Shown one piece after another: positions 1-9,258 of a stretch of DNA of 64,000 nt (its first letter is position 1; each line of letters begins with the position of its first letter). This DNA is from a virus. The notes beneath the pieces were generated by a model. It ran no database searches and was not told the origin of the DNA. It was given only the letters and a program-made list of their open reading frames with translations. The stretch lies in the IMG/VR virus record IMGVR_UViG_3300023181_000026, positions 62,001 through 126,000 of that record, one strand, 5' to 3'. The position numbers and the translations under genes are program-made.

Positions 1-301
1 CAGTGTCTACTAAGCTCTTAATCTGTTTTTGTCCTATATTATTGTCTCCCGCATAAATAATTTCTCCTGCTCCTACATTTACAAGGCTAGAAGAACTTCC
101 CCCTGAACCTGACTGATTTTTTAATTCGCATACTACATCGTCAATAGCTTCCAAAGTTTGAGTTAAAGGTGTATTTGAATTTACAGAGATACAATTTAAA
201 TCTATTCCGTCATAAACTATATTATCAGTGCTTACATCTCTGAAACAGTTAGATTTCTTTTTACAAGAACATTCTATTGGTTGGTTACATTTATTACACA
301 T
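1..301 (-). CDS. Partial fibre-like structural protein (N-terminal 100 residues)
   Basis: The ATG lies at 299-301 and the frame stays open to the left edge, so the C-terminus is missing. The N-terminus is Cys-rich (MCNKCNQPIECSCKKK), followed by a segment around NTPLTQTLEAID and a Gly/Ser linker. The DNIVYDG and CIS elements resemble its upstream neighbour (304-858), suggesting a family of related attachment proteins. It is the most distal visible gene of the virion operon, after the tailspike. A minor fibre or adaptor role is inferred from position only. Confidence 0.6.
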   Translation of the reverse strand, partial: MCNKCNQPIECSCKKKSNCFRDVSTDNIVYDGIDLNCISVNSNTPLTQTLEAIDDVVCELKNQSGSGGSSSSLVNVGAGEIIYAGDNNIGQKQIKSLVDT

Positions 302-303
302 AA

Positions 304-858
304 TTAAGATGTTTCGTTAAATAAATCCCCTGTTGCTGAATATGTTGTAGTCGTCACTCTTCTTATATTTACTCTCCCCCAAGTTTGAATAGCATCATTA
401 GTATCTGTATTAACAGTTGGTACTACAAATAAAGGGGCTGTATCATACTCTTGTTCTATTTTAATTGTTTCCGCCATTTCTCCATTTACAAATAAATTAC
501 ATTCAAAATTAGAAGGTAAGGCAGAGTTTATAGCAATTCTTGGAACATTTACAGCAGAGTTAATTATTATATTCTTTCTATTATCAATGGTTTGTAAATT
601 ATAAGTCCCATCAATATCTAAAGTCTTATCTGTGAATGCTTGTCCTGCTGCTTCTAAAGCTATTATTCTACTATTTTTATTTATTAAATCTAAAGTAATC
701 GCTGAGTTAACTTCAGTTTGTGTAGATTCTGCTGACAAAGATAGGTATACTATAGCCGTAGGAGTTGATATGCAGTCTGTAGAAAAGTACATTCCATCAC
801 AAGGATCAGGAGTGTTATTTACTACTACGTTGGTGTTTTTTGGGCAGTCTATGGGCAT
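304..858 (-). CDS. Putative tail fibre/accessory structural protein
   Basis: The 184-residue protein starts with a Cys-containing head (MPIDCPKN) and a CISTPTAIVYLSLSAE stretch like that of the next gene. A Ser/Thr/Asn-rich beta-type region follows, with a predicted short helix near residues 55-75. No enzymatic motif is visible. It overlaps the upstream gene by 10 nt and stops 3 nt before the downstream start, so the three genes look translationally coupled. A small fibre or adaptor role is inferred from context. Confidence 0.6.
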   Translation of the reverse strand: MPIDCPKNTNVVVNNTPDPCDGMYFSTDCISTPTAIVYLSLSAESTQTEVNSAITLDLINKNSRIIALEAAGQAFTDKTLDIDGTYNLQTIDNRKNIIINSAVNVPRIAINSALPSNFECNLFVNGEMAETIKIEQEYDTAPLFVVPTVNTDTNDAIQTWGRVNIRRVTTTTYSATGDLFNETS

Positions 859-1205
859 TGATTCTCTTGTAATTGTTGAACTTGTGATTCTAAAATTGAT
901 ACTCTTTCAGTTAGAGCTTCTATAGTAGTTTGCTGAGTGCAAATAAATGTCTGTATATTTTCCAGAGCTGTATTTACTTTTATTTCGCCCGAAGCGTAAG
1001 TTATACATCCGTCTCTTAAATTTTCTAAATCAGAATCTTCTTTTATTTCTTCTATTAAGGAATAAATATCTTCTGTTATCTCTTGCATATCTAAGCAATC
1101 ATCTTCTGATAGACTTGATATTTCTGGTATTGTTCCTTGGTATTCTACACATGTTGCGTAGTTTTTAGAACAAGTATTTTTTGGTTTAAATTTACCTACG
1201 CACAT
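849..1205 (-). CDS. Small structural protein with C-terminal coiled coil
   Basis: The 118 residues begin with a Cys-containing segment (MCVGKFKPKNTCSKNYATC) and an acidic middle, and end in a heptad-like coiled coil (about residues 92-116, containing LTERVSILESQVQQL). It lies between a 78-residue protein and two Cys-headed fibre-like proteins. The coiled coil suggests a trimeric fibre or adaptor component. No family is recognised. A hairpin at 1232-1257 lies directly upstream of its start. Confidence 0.55.
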   Translation of the reverse strand: MCVGKFKPKNTCSKNYATCVEYQGTIPEISSLSEDDCLDMQEITEDIYSLIEEIKEDSDLENLRDGCITYASGEIKVNTALENIQTFICTQQTTIEALTERVSILESQVQQLQENQCP

Positions 1206-1231
1206 CTTTTCTTTTTTATTATTTTTAATTT

Positions 1232-1257
1232 AAGGAGGGCATATTTCAACCCTCCTT
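1232..1257. terminator. Hairpin between structural genes
   Basis: An 8-bp perfect inverted repeat (AAGGAGGG / CCCTCCTT) surrounds a 10-nt loop in the gap between the 78-residue gene and the coiled-coil gene. The T-tract follows on the plus strand, while on the transcribed minus strand only UUAAAUU follows. It may be a weak terminator or an RNA 3'-end stabiliser for the minus operon. Confidence 0.5.
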
Positions 1258-1275
1258 TTTATAAATATTTGATTA

Positions 1276-1512
1276 TTAAGCTTTTGGCTTCCTGGGTTTT
1301 GGTTTTGGTATACCAACTTCTAAAATAGCCTCCTGAGTAAAAGGTGTCCAATCTACCTCTTCAAAGTCAAGTGGATCAAGTTTGGTTATAGCATCATCTA
1401 AATTAGCAAGCCATTCTCCTGCTGGATTTTTCTTGATATCATAATCAAAATCTTTGTCTTGTAGTAAAGAACACGCTGTGTCTTCTGAAATTTTTGCAAC
1501 TCTTTCTGCCAT
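1276..1512 (-). CDS. Small structural-operon protein with PKPKPRKPKA tail
   Basis: The 78 residues comprise an acidic first two-thirds and a basic Pro/Lys C-terminus reading VGIPKPKPRKPKA. The same VGIPKPK element ends a 21-residue microprotein at 10414-10479. It sits between the fibre gene (1539-2894) and the Cys-headed proteins. The function is unknown; a short basic tail could be a docking peptide. Confidence 0.55.
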   Translation of the reverse strand: MAERVAKISEDTACSLLQDKDFDYDIKKNPAGEWLANLDDAITKLDPLDFEEVDWTPFTQEAILEVGIPKPKPRKPKA

Positions 1513-1538
1513 TTTTTATTTATTTGTGATTTAAATTA

Positions 1539-2894
1539 TTAGTATTGTATTTCTTGTCCAACTGTAAATGCTGCACTTCCAGCACCACTAGTAACAGCCC
1601 TTAGTCTAACATACCATCCTGCTTGTACTTCCCCTTGAACATTGTTGGTAGAAGTTTTATTAAGAGCTACTGCAACTGCTACGGCATCTGAAAATCCTGC
1701 TTGACTTATACTTGTCCAAGTTGAGTTATTAGGACTAACTTCTAGGTATACCATTGAACTTCCTGACGATAAAAGTAATGTAAGAGCTATAGTGTGAGTT
1801 ATTGTATAACTAACTCTAGTATTTCTAGTAGTTGATATCTGCACTCCTGCTGCATTAATAGTTTTTACAGCAGTATTGTTAAAACTAGGCGAACTTACTG
1901 TATAATTAGGAATATTTATGTTTCCTGTACTATTGTCATAAGTTGCCGCTCCTGAAGTGCCTGTAGTTGTTAAACTTATAGCTGCTCTAACTCCTGCTTG
2001 ATTTATTCCATCTGTAATACCATATCCTGCTAAAGTTGTAGGTTTTCCTGTAAGTGAACTAAAACTCTGTGGAGGAACTGTTGTTAGAAATCCTGCTCCG
2101 TTAGTTAATTGATTAGTATTTGTTGGGATAGTTGGTGTACCTGTTAAAGTACTGTAAGGAATATTAGACCCTGTTGCTATTGCTCCTACATCAGAAGCAT
2201 TCAAAGTAACTGCGCCTGTTTTTGTATTTACAGACGTAACAGGATAATTTACAGTTGGTATAGTTGGTTTATTTGCCAAATCTACATAGTTACCACTTGT
2301 AGCCACATTTGCTAGCCCTGATATCTTTGATGCATTTAAGGCTGTTATCCATGCAGGATTATTATAACTTTCATCTGTAGAGACATTTCCTACTTGCCAA
2401 CTTATATTGGTCTCTAAAGTTTTTGTAATTCCATTAACCGTTATACTTCTATTAAGTGGAGCTTTTGTAGCTATTTCAGATTCCATATTAGCTATAGCTG
2501 TATTAGCTACAGGTACGCTCATAAACTGAGAATCATCCACACTCAATTCATTTGAACTCATTAATAACCCACTCCCTGCTGTTATCTTATTCTCTAAGTC
2601 ATTGTAATCCCCCGTAAAAGCTACATCAGAAAATGCAGGTTTATTTAAAGTTGTACCCCAATCAGAAGATGTCATACTTTTAAGATATCTACCTGGATCT
2701 GTTTCTAAAAGTTCATTCGGCTTTAAGACGGTTGTGCCATTATCTTCTAACATAGAATTCTCATCAAAATACCAAGTTTCTAATGGTTTAGGGTTTTCGT
2801 AATCTACTGTCACTACGGCTACAGCTTGTCCGTGAGCTAACAGGTAATCTCTCATGTCAGTTAAATCATAAACATTAAGATAATCTCTAATCAA
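1539..2894 (-). CDS. Tail fibre protein
   Basis: The 451 residues form a low-complexity, Ser/Thr/Asn/Gly-rich beta-structured chain with repeated fibre-shaft elements such as TSGNYVDLANKPTIP, SSLTGKPTTLAGYGITDG and TGNINIPNYT. These are typical of Bacteroidota phage fibres. The C-terminal 110 residues look like a compact beta-sandwich receptor-binding tip. It follows the 1383-residue spike by 22 nt, whose C-terminus carries similar shaft sequence, so the two probably form the host-recognition apparatus. Confidence 0.75.
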   Translation of the reverse strand: MIRDYLNVYDLTDMRDYLLAHGQAVAVVTVDYENPKPLETWYFDENSMLEDNGTTVLKPNELLETDPGRYLKSMTSSDWGTTLNKPAFSDVAFTGDYNDLENKITAGSGLLMSSNELSVDDSQFMSVPVANTAIANMESEIATKAPLNRSITVNGITKTLETNISWQVGNVSTDESYNNPAWITALNASKISGLANVATSGNYVDLANKPTIPTVNYPVTSVNTKTGAVTLNASDVGAIATGSNIPYSTLTGTPTIPTNTNQLTNGAGFLTTVPPQSFSSLTGKPTTLAGYGITDGINQAGVRAAISLTTTGTSGAATYDNSTGNINIPNYTVSSPSFNNTAVKTINAAGVQISTTRNTRVSYTITHTIALTLLLSSGSSMVYLEVSPNNSTWTSISQAGFSDAVAVAVALNKTSTNNVQGEVQAGWYVRLRAVTSGAGSAAFTVGQEIQY

Positions 2895-2916
2895 TTTTAT
2901 ATTTGTTTTTGGGTTA

Positions 2917-5900
2917 CTATTTGAAAACTTTTACTGTAAATGTTGCACTTGTAGGATTAATAGCTGCTACAGAAAAATTAATAAATCTTACTGTAACTGT
3001 GTTAGTTGCTGATACAAAAGCTGTGTATAAAGAAGCAGCTGCTGGAGTAGGAGAACCTAAACTCACTGCATCTCCTATTGATGCACCTGTAACTGCTATT
3101 GTTAAGTCTGACGAAGCATTTGCTGCCGTTGAAGGAAAATCTAAAGTTGCTGATCCTGTTAAAGTATTTCCTGCCAGTATTTGTAAAGCATTCTGAATAC
3201 TTGTAGCTGCTGTAATTGTACCAACAGTAGGTGTCCAACCAACTAATGAAACATTTCCTCTTACAGCAGCTGAAAAGTTTACAGAACTTCCATCACCTCT
3301 TATATATGTGGCAGATGTGCCCGAACCAGTCCATGCTATAGAACTACCTGTAAAGTATGGAAGTCCATTTCCTGAAAGAGTGTCTTGTTTCGTACCTAAT
3401 GCTGTGAAAACTCCGCCACTTGATACAGCATTCGGACTTCCAGATGTTGGCATATCATCAATAGTAACTCCACCTCCAGATATAGCTCCATCAACATATT
3501 CCTTTGTTACTAAAGTCTTAGCTCCATAAATATAAGTTGAACCAGAAGGATAATTAAGTCCTATATTATTATTGTCAGTAAATACTCTTGTGTTATCTAC
3601 TATATTAGTTGAAGTTCCGCTAAATGGAGTTGTTAGACCATTATATATACCTGAATGAAGTATCGTTAAACCTCTATCATAAATATTACTTATCTCTACA
3701 TTCCTCATACCTCCCGAAGAAGGGTTTAAATATATTGCAGGGAAAGTGTTATTCTTCGCTTTAGTAAAATTAGTAATTGTAGATTCTGCTAAAGTTCCTT
3801 GTAAATTAATTCCATATCTGGAATTATACATTTTTATATTATCAATACTGATATTCCTACAAGTACCCATAGGAGTAGCTCCTCCATAATCAGGATTAAA
3901 TGATCCAAATATAGCAAAACCTCCTGTAATTTCACGCGTCAATTCAGAAGCTACAGAGCTATCAGTAATGTTTCTAAGACTTACATTGTATATTTCAGAG
4001 CCCATTGTATTTAAACATCTAAAAATACTGTTATAACAATATACATTAGCGTTTTCAATTATAATGTCATGAATATTATCATACTCAGGCATATATGTTT
4101 GTCCTGTAACAGTTGGAGTGTTTAAATTACCTGGTACATCGTCAGGAGAGGCTAGACCAGCTCCTAATATCCCTGCTGTAAATAAATTATCATCTGTATG
4201 ACCTGTAATATTAATAAATCTACCAAAAGATCCTCCCATTACATTTTTAATACCATCGCAATTAGGAAATCTTTGAGGAATCCCGTTAATGTCGCGATCT
4301 CTAGGACTATCTAAATGAATGCGCATAGCGTCATAATAGGTACATCTTTCAAAGCTTATGGAATAACCATGAGCATTTCTAACAGTTACTCCCTCTATAC
4401 TACAATTATCTGTAAAACAAAAGGCAACCATAATATTACGCCAATCTCCTGTCTGTTTTTCTGATGGGTTGGCTGCATCTGATCCATAGGCATAAACTAC
4501 TCCAGAAGGTGGTGTTGCCGTAGAAGTAAGGCTTAAGGTTTTGTTATTGTCACCAGAAGATCTAGGATTATCAGCTCCTTCTAATATTGCACTGCCAATA
4601 CCTATTATGTGTATATTTTCTTTTGGATTCAGCCAAGGCTCAGAAATACCTATACCTGTATTTACTGTCCTGAATAGATTATCTCTTGAAGTATCTGATA
4701 ACTTTAATTTGCTGTCTACAATGTATATTACTGTATTTGTATCTAGTAAAATAGCGTTATCTATCATCCAAACATTAGAGCCTCTCTGTTCGTTATAGCC
4801 TATCCATACAACTTTACTGTTATTTTGAGAAACATAGTCGGCGGCTTGCTGTATTCTTTCAGTATCTGTTCCTTCAAAGTTTTCTGGATATACAAAATTA
4901 GAGCTATCTAAAAAAGACTGTAAAACTACGTCATTACCATCAAAAATTAAATTGCCTGCCGTAGTAGAATCTTGATTAGGTGTTTTAGAATAGGGCTCTA
5001 GCTCTATATTTGGAGTGATTTGAAAACCTGTGGCTCTAAAAGCTTTGCCTGAATTACCTGCAAATTGTATAATTCCATTTGATGTAAGAGATGTAGTTGG
5101 AGTGAAACTCGCACTAACTCTGTATATATCGTCTGATATTAATTCCACTACAGGATAAAGAGACGCATGAATATTACCTATCTTTAGACTAAAGTCTGCG
5201 TTTGATTGCGCCGATGTAAATCCTACCACAGGTTTAGAATTGTCATCCATTTTTACATAAACAGAAAGGTTATATGTAACTCCTGCTTGTAGCGTAGCAC
5301 CGTACCAATTTTTATTTGTTCCTAAAGTTCCTCCAAACCTAACGGCTGTGGTGAAATCATTAATACCCCAATTAAAACTTTCATATGTTATGTTAGAGGC
5401 TGTACCTTCATTTTCAGTTGGCTCTGAATTTAGAAATAAATTAAACTGCTGCTTTCTTCTGGTTACAAGATTATAATTATTAATATATAATCCTCTGTAT
5501 TCTAAACCACCTAATGCTGCCGATTGATCATTTTCAAAGACAGGTAGCCCTATAGCTGTAGCTTTATTATTTATTTCTAGAATCCCTGTACTACTTATCG
5601 TACCCGAAGTTTGTATATTTTTATCCTGATAATCTCCTGTATTATTAACTAAAAATTCCCCTTTATAAATAGCACTTCTTTCTAAATTTAGATATATTGC
5701 TTCAAGATTAGTATCAGAATTTACAAACATTACATCTTCAAAAGACCCATCGTTTTTAGAAATATAAGTCTCTAATATATCTTGCCAATTAATTAAATCT
5801 TGGGATACCAGCATTCCAGCTCTTGCGCCAGATGTCCCTGTAGGTGATGTCATTCCATGAACTGTCATGTAATACAATCCATTATGTACTTTTATGTCAT

Positions 5901-7068
5901 CGGGTATAATTGCAGATCCCCAATCTATGGTAGCATTTGATATATTATATGAAGGTTTTGATTGATTAAATCCTGATCCCACAGCTACAGGATTTTCATT
6001 TTTAATAAAGCTTATGCCGTCCGTACTAGTTGCTAGCCCTATTGCTCCTGTTTGCCTTCTTGGTGCGTCAATCCCTTCATAGTATAAATAAAACGTTCCT
6101 TCATTATAATAAGTTAAAGGACTTCCCACTGAGTCAGCATCCCAATCTTCTCCACTACCGCTAGTTAAAACAATTCCTTGATTATCCCAATTTATTAAGT
6201 CTAAAGAGGTGTGTAATTGTATAGTTTTTATATTATTACTAGACTCTTCACTGTAGCAATAATAAGTCCCATCTACTTTTATAACATAAGGGTCTTCTGC
6301 GGGGGTATCAAATAGTAGTCCGTTTTTGATGAACGTTTTTCCCTCGTCCGTACTAATAGCCATTCCAACTCTTGAATCTATACCTGCTGTTCCATTTACA
6401 CCTGTATAAAAAATATAGTGTTTTTTATCTTCATCAATAAAATAATTTCCTATCTCTCTAAGTGTAGAATCCCATTCACCCGTAGAGGCTTCTATTAAAG
6501 GGTCGGGGTAAGGAGCATTCGATATGTAGTTGAATGAAAGATTGTTTATTAAACTTTGGTTACTTATTAACTCTTTAACTGTACCTACATCTGGAATACT
6601 TCTCTCGTCTGTTATTTGTTTTGCACTGTAATCTTGGGCGTATCTTAGACCCTTACTTTCTTTTGTATCTAGTATTTCTATTCCTTCAGGACTTCCTGAT
6701 GCTCCGCTTGGGTATTGAATACCTACATAACCTTCTGGGGCATTATTACCTATAGAAAATCCTTCTGGGTATAAAGATAGCATCCCTCCTTCACTTGTCT
6801 CACTACTTATCGATTGTAGTAAAATATTTGTAGGGACACTTCCGTCACTCCCTGTCTCTAAAACTTTTTGAAGGTTTGGACTTACACCCCCCCCTCCGTC
6901 TCCTATAAGATAGGGAATAGCATTAGCGTCTGTAACATACATTTGTATATCTTCACCAGACTTTATAAAATATATTGTGTGTGCTGTTAAATCTTTTTGT
7001 GCGGGAAGCCCTAACAAGAAGTTATGAGCCACGATTGGAATACAATGATTCAAATTATTATTTTTCAT
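2917..7068 (-). CDS. Giant tailspike: GH43-like propeller plus pectate-lyase-like beta-helix
   Basis: This 1383-residue virion protein has several modules. An N-terminal attachment region (about 1-180) is followed by repeats typical of five-bladed glycosidase-like propellers (about 190-470: GKTFIKNGLLFDTP, YYNEGTFYLYYEG, STDGISF). A jelly-roll carbohydrate-binding-like region follows (about 540-690, with VTYNLSVYVKMDD). A parallel beta-helix comes next (about 710-1140, NIHIIGIGSAILEGAD, CSIEGVTVRNAHGYS), of the kind seen in polygalacturonase/pectate-lyase spikes. The C-terminal shaft and tip (about 1160-1383) contain SGSPNAVSSGGVFTALGTKQ. It probably binds and cleaves capsule or exopolysaccharide at the cell surface. 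Substrate and catalytic residues cannot be assigned by eye. Confidence 0.75.
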   Translation of the reverse strand: MKNNNLNHCIPIVAHNFLLGLPAQKDLTAHTIYFIKSGEDIQMYVTDANAIPYLIGDGGGGVSPNLQKVLETGSDGSVPTNILLQSISSETSEGGMLSLYPEGFSIGNNAPEGYVGIQYPSGASGSPEGIEILDTKESKGLRYAQDYSAKQITDERSIPDVGTVKELISNQSLINNLSFNYISNAPYPDPLIEASTGEWDSTLREIGNYFIDEDKKHYIFYTGVNGTAGIDSRVGMAISTDEGKTFIKNGLLFDTPAEDPYVIKVDGTYYCYSEESSNNIKTIQLHTSLDLINWDNQGIVLTSGSGEDWDADSVGSPLTYYNEGTFYLYYEGIDAPRRQTGAIGLATSTDGISFIKNENPVAVGSGFNQSKPSYNISNATIDWGSAIIPDDIKVHNGLYYMTVHGMTSPTGTSGARAGMLVSQDLINWQDILETYISKNDGSFEDVMFVNSDTNLEAIYLNLERSAIYKGEFLVNNTGDYQDKNIQTSGTISSTGILEINNKATAIGLPVFENDQSAALGGLEYRGLYINNYNLVTRRKQQFNLFLNSEPTENEGTASNITYESFNWGINDFTTAVRFGGTLGTNKNWYGATLQAGVTYNLSVYVKMDDNSKPVVGFTSAQSNADFSLKIGNIHASLYPVVELISDDIYRVSASFTPTTSLTSNGIIQFAGNSGKAFRATGFQITPNIELEPYSKTPNQDSTTAGNLIFDGNDVVLQSFLDSSNFVYPENFEGTDTERIQQAADYVSQNNSKVVWIGYNEQRGSNVWMIDNAILLDTNTVIYIVDSKLKLSDTSRDNLFRTVNTGIGISEPWLNPKENIHIIGIGSAILEGADNPRSSGDNNKTLSLTSTATPPSGVVYAYGSDAANPSEKQTGDWRNIMVAFCFTDNCSIEGVTVRNAHGYSISFERCTYYDAMRIHLDSPRDRDINGIPQRFPNCDGIKNVMGGSFGRFINITGHTDDNLFTAGILGAGLASPDDVPGNLNTPTVTGQTYMPEYDNIHDIIIENANVYCYNSIFRCLNTMGSEIYNVSLRNITDSSVASELTREITGGFAIFGSFNPDYGGATPMGTCRNISIDNIKMYNSRYGINLQGTLAESTITNFTKAKNNTFPAIYLNPSSGGMRNVEISNIYDRGLTILHSGIYNGLTTPFSGTSTNIVDNTRVFTDNNNIGLNYPSGSTYIYGAKTLVTKEYVDGAISGGGVTIDDMPTSGSPNAVSSGGVFTALGTKQDTLSGNGLPYFTGSSIAWTGSGTSATYIRGDGSSVNFSAAVRGNVSLVGWTPTVGTITAATSIQNALQILAGNTLTGSATLDFPSTAANASSDLTIAVTGASIGDAVSLGSPTPAAASLYTAFVSATNTVTVRFINFSVAAINPTSATFTVKVFK

Positions 7069-7072
7069 TTTC

Positions 7073-7396
7073 TTACCAGTCTGTTTTACCTAAGTTAGAG
7101 GTTATTTGACAAACGGCATGGGGTTTACATTCTTTAGTGTGATCTTTCTTTTTCGGTTTATTTTTCCTATGGCATTCGTACCCCCTTTCTCTTTTTATCA
7201 TTTCAGAAACTTCGCAACTAGGAATCTTTAAAATATTATAATAAGCTAATAGCCACAAATATTTCTTCTTATCTCCTAAACAGTCTACTTTAAATTTATC
7301 ATTTAAGAACATATTATCCCCTTCAGAAATTAATTGTTCTCTGAAGTCATTGTATAAGTTCTCTTGATTTATTTTTAGTATCTGTTGTTGTGACAT
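7073..7396 (-). CDS. Small protein of the baseplate/fibre cluster
   Basis: The 107-residue protein is charged, starts MSQQQILKINQENLY, and has a Lys-rich Cys-containing C-terminus (HRKNKPKKKDHTKECK). It overlaps the upstream gene by 22 nt and ends 4 nt before the giant tailspike, so it may be a chaperone or adaptor for it. No family is recognised. Confidence 0.55.
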   Translation of the reverse strand: MSQQQILKINQENLYNDFREQLISEGDNMFLNDKFKVDCLGDKKKYLWLLAYYNILKIPSCEVSEMIKRERGYECHRKNKPKKKDHTKECKPHAVCQITSNLGKTDW

Positions 7397-7911
7397 TCTT
7401 TACAGTTTAATATATTTTGAGCTTCTTCAAAAAATCTTTGTGCTTCTTTTATTTCGCCAACAGTTGTGTGTGCTATTGCTTTTTCTAAGTAGAAGTCTGA
7501 TTTTTGTATAAGTTCAAATTTTTGTTTAGTGACATCATTGTAATGAAATCCTATTTCTATAAGTTTTTTGGCGCGATTTAAATTATGAACATCTGTTTTT
7601 AGATAATATTTCTCTTCAAAGAATTCTGATTGAGCAGAGAAGACCCTTATTTTCCAAATTCCATCACTCAAATCCGACAACTCATCATCACAATCAGAAC
7701 ATCCTAAATAAAGTGTCTCACTGTTAAATTCACTTATAGTCTTCTTATTAAATGTGTAAGTTATAGCCTCGTTAGAACCTGGAGGTGTTATTGAAATATA
7801 GCTTGCGTCATCATAATATATTAACCAATTACTATAATCTCCAATAAGTAGAACCTTTGGATCTTTTGAATCAAATACTTGAAATCTTATTTCTACTTTT
7901 CCTGTTGGCAT
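7375..7911 (-). CDS. Putative baseplate/tail accessory protein
   Basis: The 178 residues fall into two halves. The N-terminal half is a beta-sandwich-like domain (about 1-95) with a CSDCDDE motif. The C-terminal half is helical and TPR-like (about 105-175), ending in NCKECHNNRY, a possible zinc site. It sits directly before the spike genes. The role is inferred from position; no enzyme motif is visible. Confidence 0.55.
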   Translation of the reverse strand: MPTGKVEIRFQVFDSKDPKVLLIGDYSNWLIYYDDASYISITPPGSNEAITYTFNKKTISEFNSETLYLGCSDCDDELSDLSDGIWKIRVFSAQSEFFEEKYYLKTDVHNLNRAKKLIEIGFHYNDVTKQKFELIQKSDFYLEKAIAHTTVGEIKEAQRFFEEAQNILNCKECHNNRY

Positions 7912-7916
7912 GATAT

Positions 7917-8030
7917 TTATGCTTCTAATTCTTCAATCCTTGCTTCTAAGGCATCAATTTGAGCTTGCATTTGATTGATTACTAAATTTAATTTTTGTGG
8001 TAATCCGAACCAAGTAAATAATATTTCCAT
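7917..8030 (-). CDS. 37-residue coiled-coil microprotein
   Basis: A short frame in the 121-nt gap begins MEILFTWFGLPQKLNL and ends in a clean heptad pattern (MQAQIDALEARIEELEA). It starts 2 nt after the spanin-like gene stop and has the A/T-rich start context of its neighbours. A trimerising or dimerising peptide is likely. The function is unknown. Confidence 0.5.
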   Translation of the reverse strand: MEILFTWFGLPQKLNLVINQMQAQIDALEARIEELEA

Positions 8031-8032
8031 TT

Positions 8033-8671
8033 TTAAAATTCTATTATTGTTTTTATTCCTACTGTTTTATCTGTTGTCGCTGTTCCTAGTATACTTATTG
8101 TTCTGTATCTATATCCTATCCCTGCTTCATAATTAGTTTTTTGCGTATCCAGATTTCTATTTATTCCTCCCATTATAAGGATACCTGTAGTTTTATTTTT
8201 TACAGTTGTTACTTCTTTTAATGTTTCTTTAACTGTTGTTTTTATTTCTTTGCGCAGATATTTTATTTCATTATTATCAAGCTTTCCATAAACAGTTGTT
8301 TTTACATTTATCTTTACGTTTTCATCTTCAAAATCTGAACTATACTCTCTTTTTCTTGCGGCATCTGCTAAAACTTTATATCTTGAAATAGAATCTTTAG
8401 CTGATTTAAGCTCATCTAAGAGGCTTTCTTGTAGTGGGGAGGGCAAGTATATAGGTTTGCCTATAAAGACTGTGTCAGGCTCTGAAACAGGTATTTCTGA
8501 CTGATTTGAAGGCTCTTTAAATTCTCCTGATACTTCAGGTATTTTTACTTCCTTATCTGTTATTGTAATTTTAGTTTCTTCGGTAGTGTCACAACTTTTA
8601 GTTAAAGATAAAATTATAAGTACTATAACTGCTATGCCTAATACATAATGCTTCCAATCTAGATTTTTCAT
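8033..8671 (-). CDS. Membrane-anchored protein, spanin-like
   Basis: The 212-residue protein has an N-terminal transmembrane anchor (about residues 8-25) followed by a hydrophilic periplasmic region and a predicted coiled coil (about 80-110). The C-terminal half has strand-rich repeats ending GIKTIIEF, which recall a small beta-barrel. It overlaps the endolysin gene by 4 nt (ATGA). Lysis-cassette position and topology suggest envelope disruption, but a structural role is possible. Confidence 0.55.
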   Translation of the reverse strand: MKNLDWKHYVLGIAVIVLIILSLTKSCDTTEETKITITDKEVKIPEVSGEFKEPSNQSEIPVSEPDTVFIGKPIYLPSPLQESLLDELKSAKDSISRYKVLADAARKREYSSDFEDENVKINVKTTVYGKLDNNEIKYLRKEIKTTVKETLKEVTTVKNKTTGILIMGGINRNLDTQKTNYEAGIGYRYRTISILGTATTDKTVGIKTIIEF

Positions 8672-9258
8672 GCGCCAAATATTTTTTTATTATCTGTTAC
8701 AGCTTCTAATCTGTGTTTAAATCCATTGGCATCACCGTATTTTGAAGTTTTTCTGCCTATATTTATTAAATCACTTATACTGTCAATGTCATCTTTATCC
8801 GCTAATAAATTACCATTTATTTTAGTCCAGAAGTTTATGGCAGCGATTATAGAATCTGCTTCCGTCAATAGCAAATCAGGATTATTAACATAGTCTATTC
8901 CTGTATCTTTTGTCAACGCTTTGTAATTATCCTTACCTGTAGTCATGATAAAGCCTCTTCCTCTATACTTATAACCTTCCCCCGTAGATTCCAATCCATT
9001 TCCCATTCTACCTCCATAAACCCTATTACCTATAGCTTGAGGCTTTTTTTCGTAGTTTTTAGCTTCTTGTAATGTTTTAAAATACTTAGGAAAGATCTCT
9101 AGTAATCTTTTTGCGGAATAATTTAAATTTTCGGATATAGGTTTTAAGCCAGATTCAGCTTCAAGTTGCCCAAAGAAATGACTTAACCTCAAGGGTGTAT
9201 TTATTTTGGCTTTATTCAGTATAGTTTTGTATTTCTTTGAAAGTTCTAGTGGTGTCAT
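8668..9258 (-). CDS. Endolysin, GH19 (chitinase class I-like) muramidase
   Basis: The 196-residue protein matches the GH19 endolysin pattern: FFGQLEAESGLKP with the likely catalytic Glu (E33), NLNYSAKRLLEIFPKYF, RVYGGRMGNG, and the diagnostic YKYRGRGFIMTTGKDNY. It would cut the peptidoglycan glycan backbone. No signal peptide is visible, so release depends on the adjacent holin. Its ends overlap the holin (9255) and the spanin-like gene (8671) by 4 nt each, forming a compact lysis operon. Confidence 0.88.
   Translation of the reverse strand: MTPLELSKKYKTILNKAKINTPLRLSHFFGQLEAESGLKPISENLNYSAKRLLEIFPKYFKTLQEAKNYEKKPQAIGNRVYGGRMGNGLESTGEGYKYRGRGFIMTTGKDNYKALTKDTGIDYVNNPDLLLTEADSIIAAINFWTKINGNLLADKDDIDSISDLINIGRKTSKYGDANGFKHRLEAVTDNKKIFGA

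Noticed and set aside
632-1328. Plus-strand frames over the fibre genes
   Set aside because: They run opposite to well-supported minus-strand genes, have low-complexity Leu/Phe-rich products and no start context.
2903-3529. Frames antisense or out-of-frame to the tailspike C-terminus
   Set aside because: They arise from the repetitive shaft-coding DNA on the opposite strand and lack protein-like composition.
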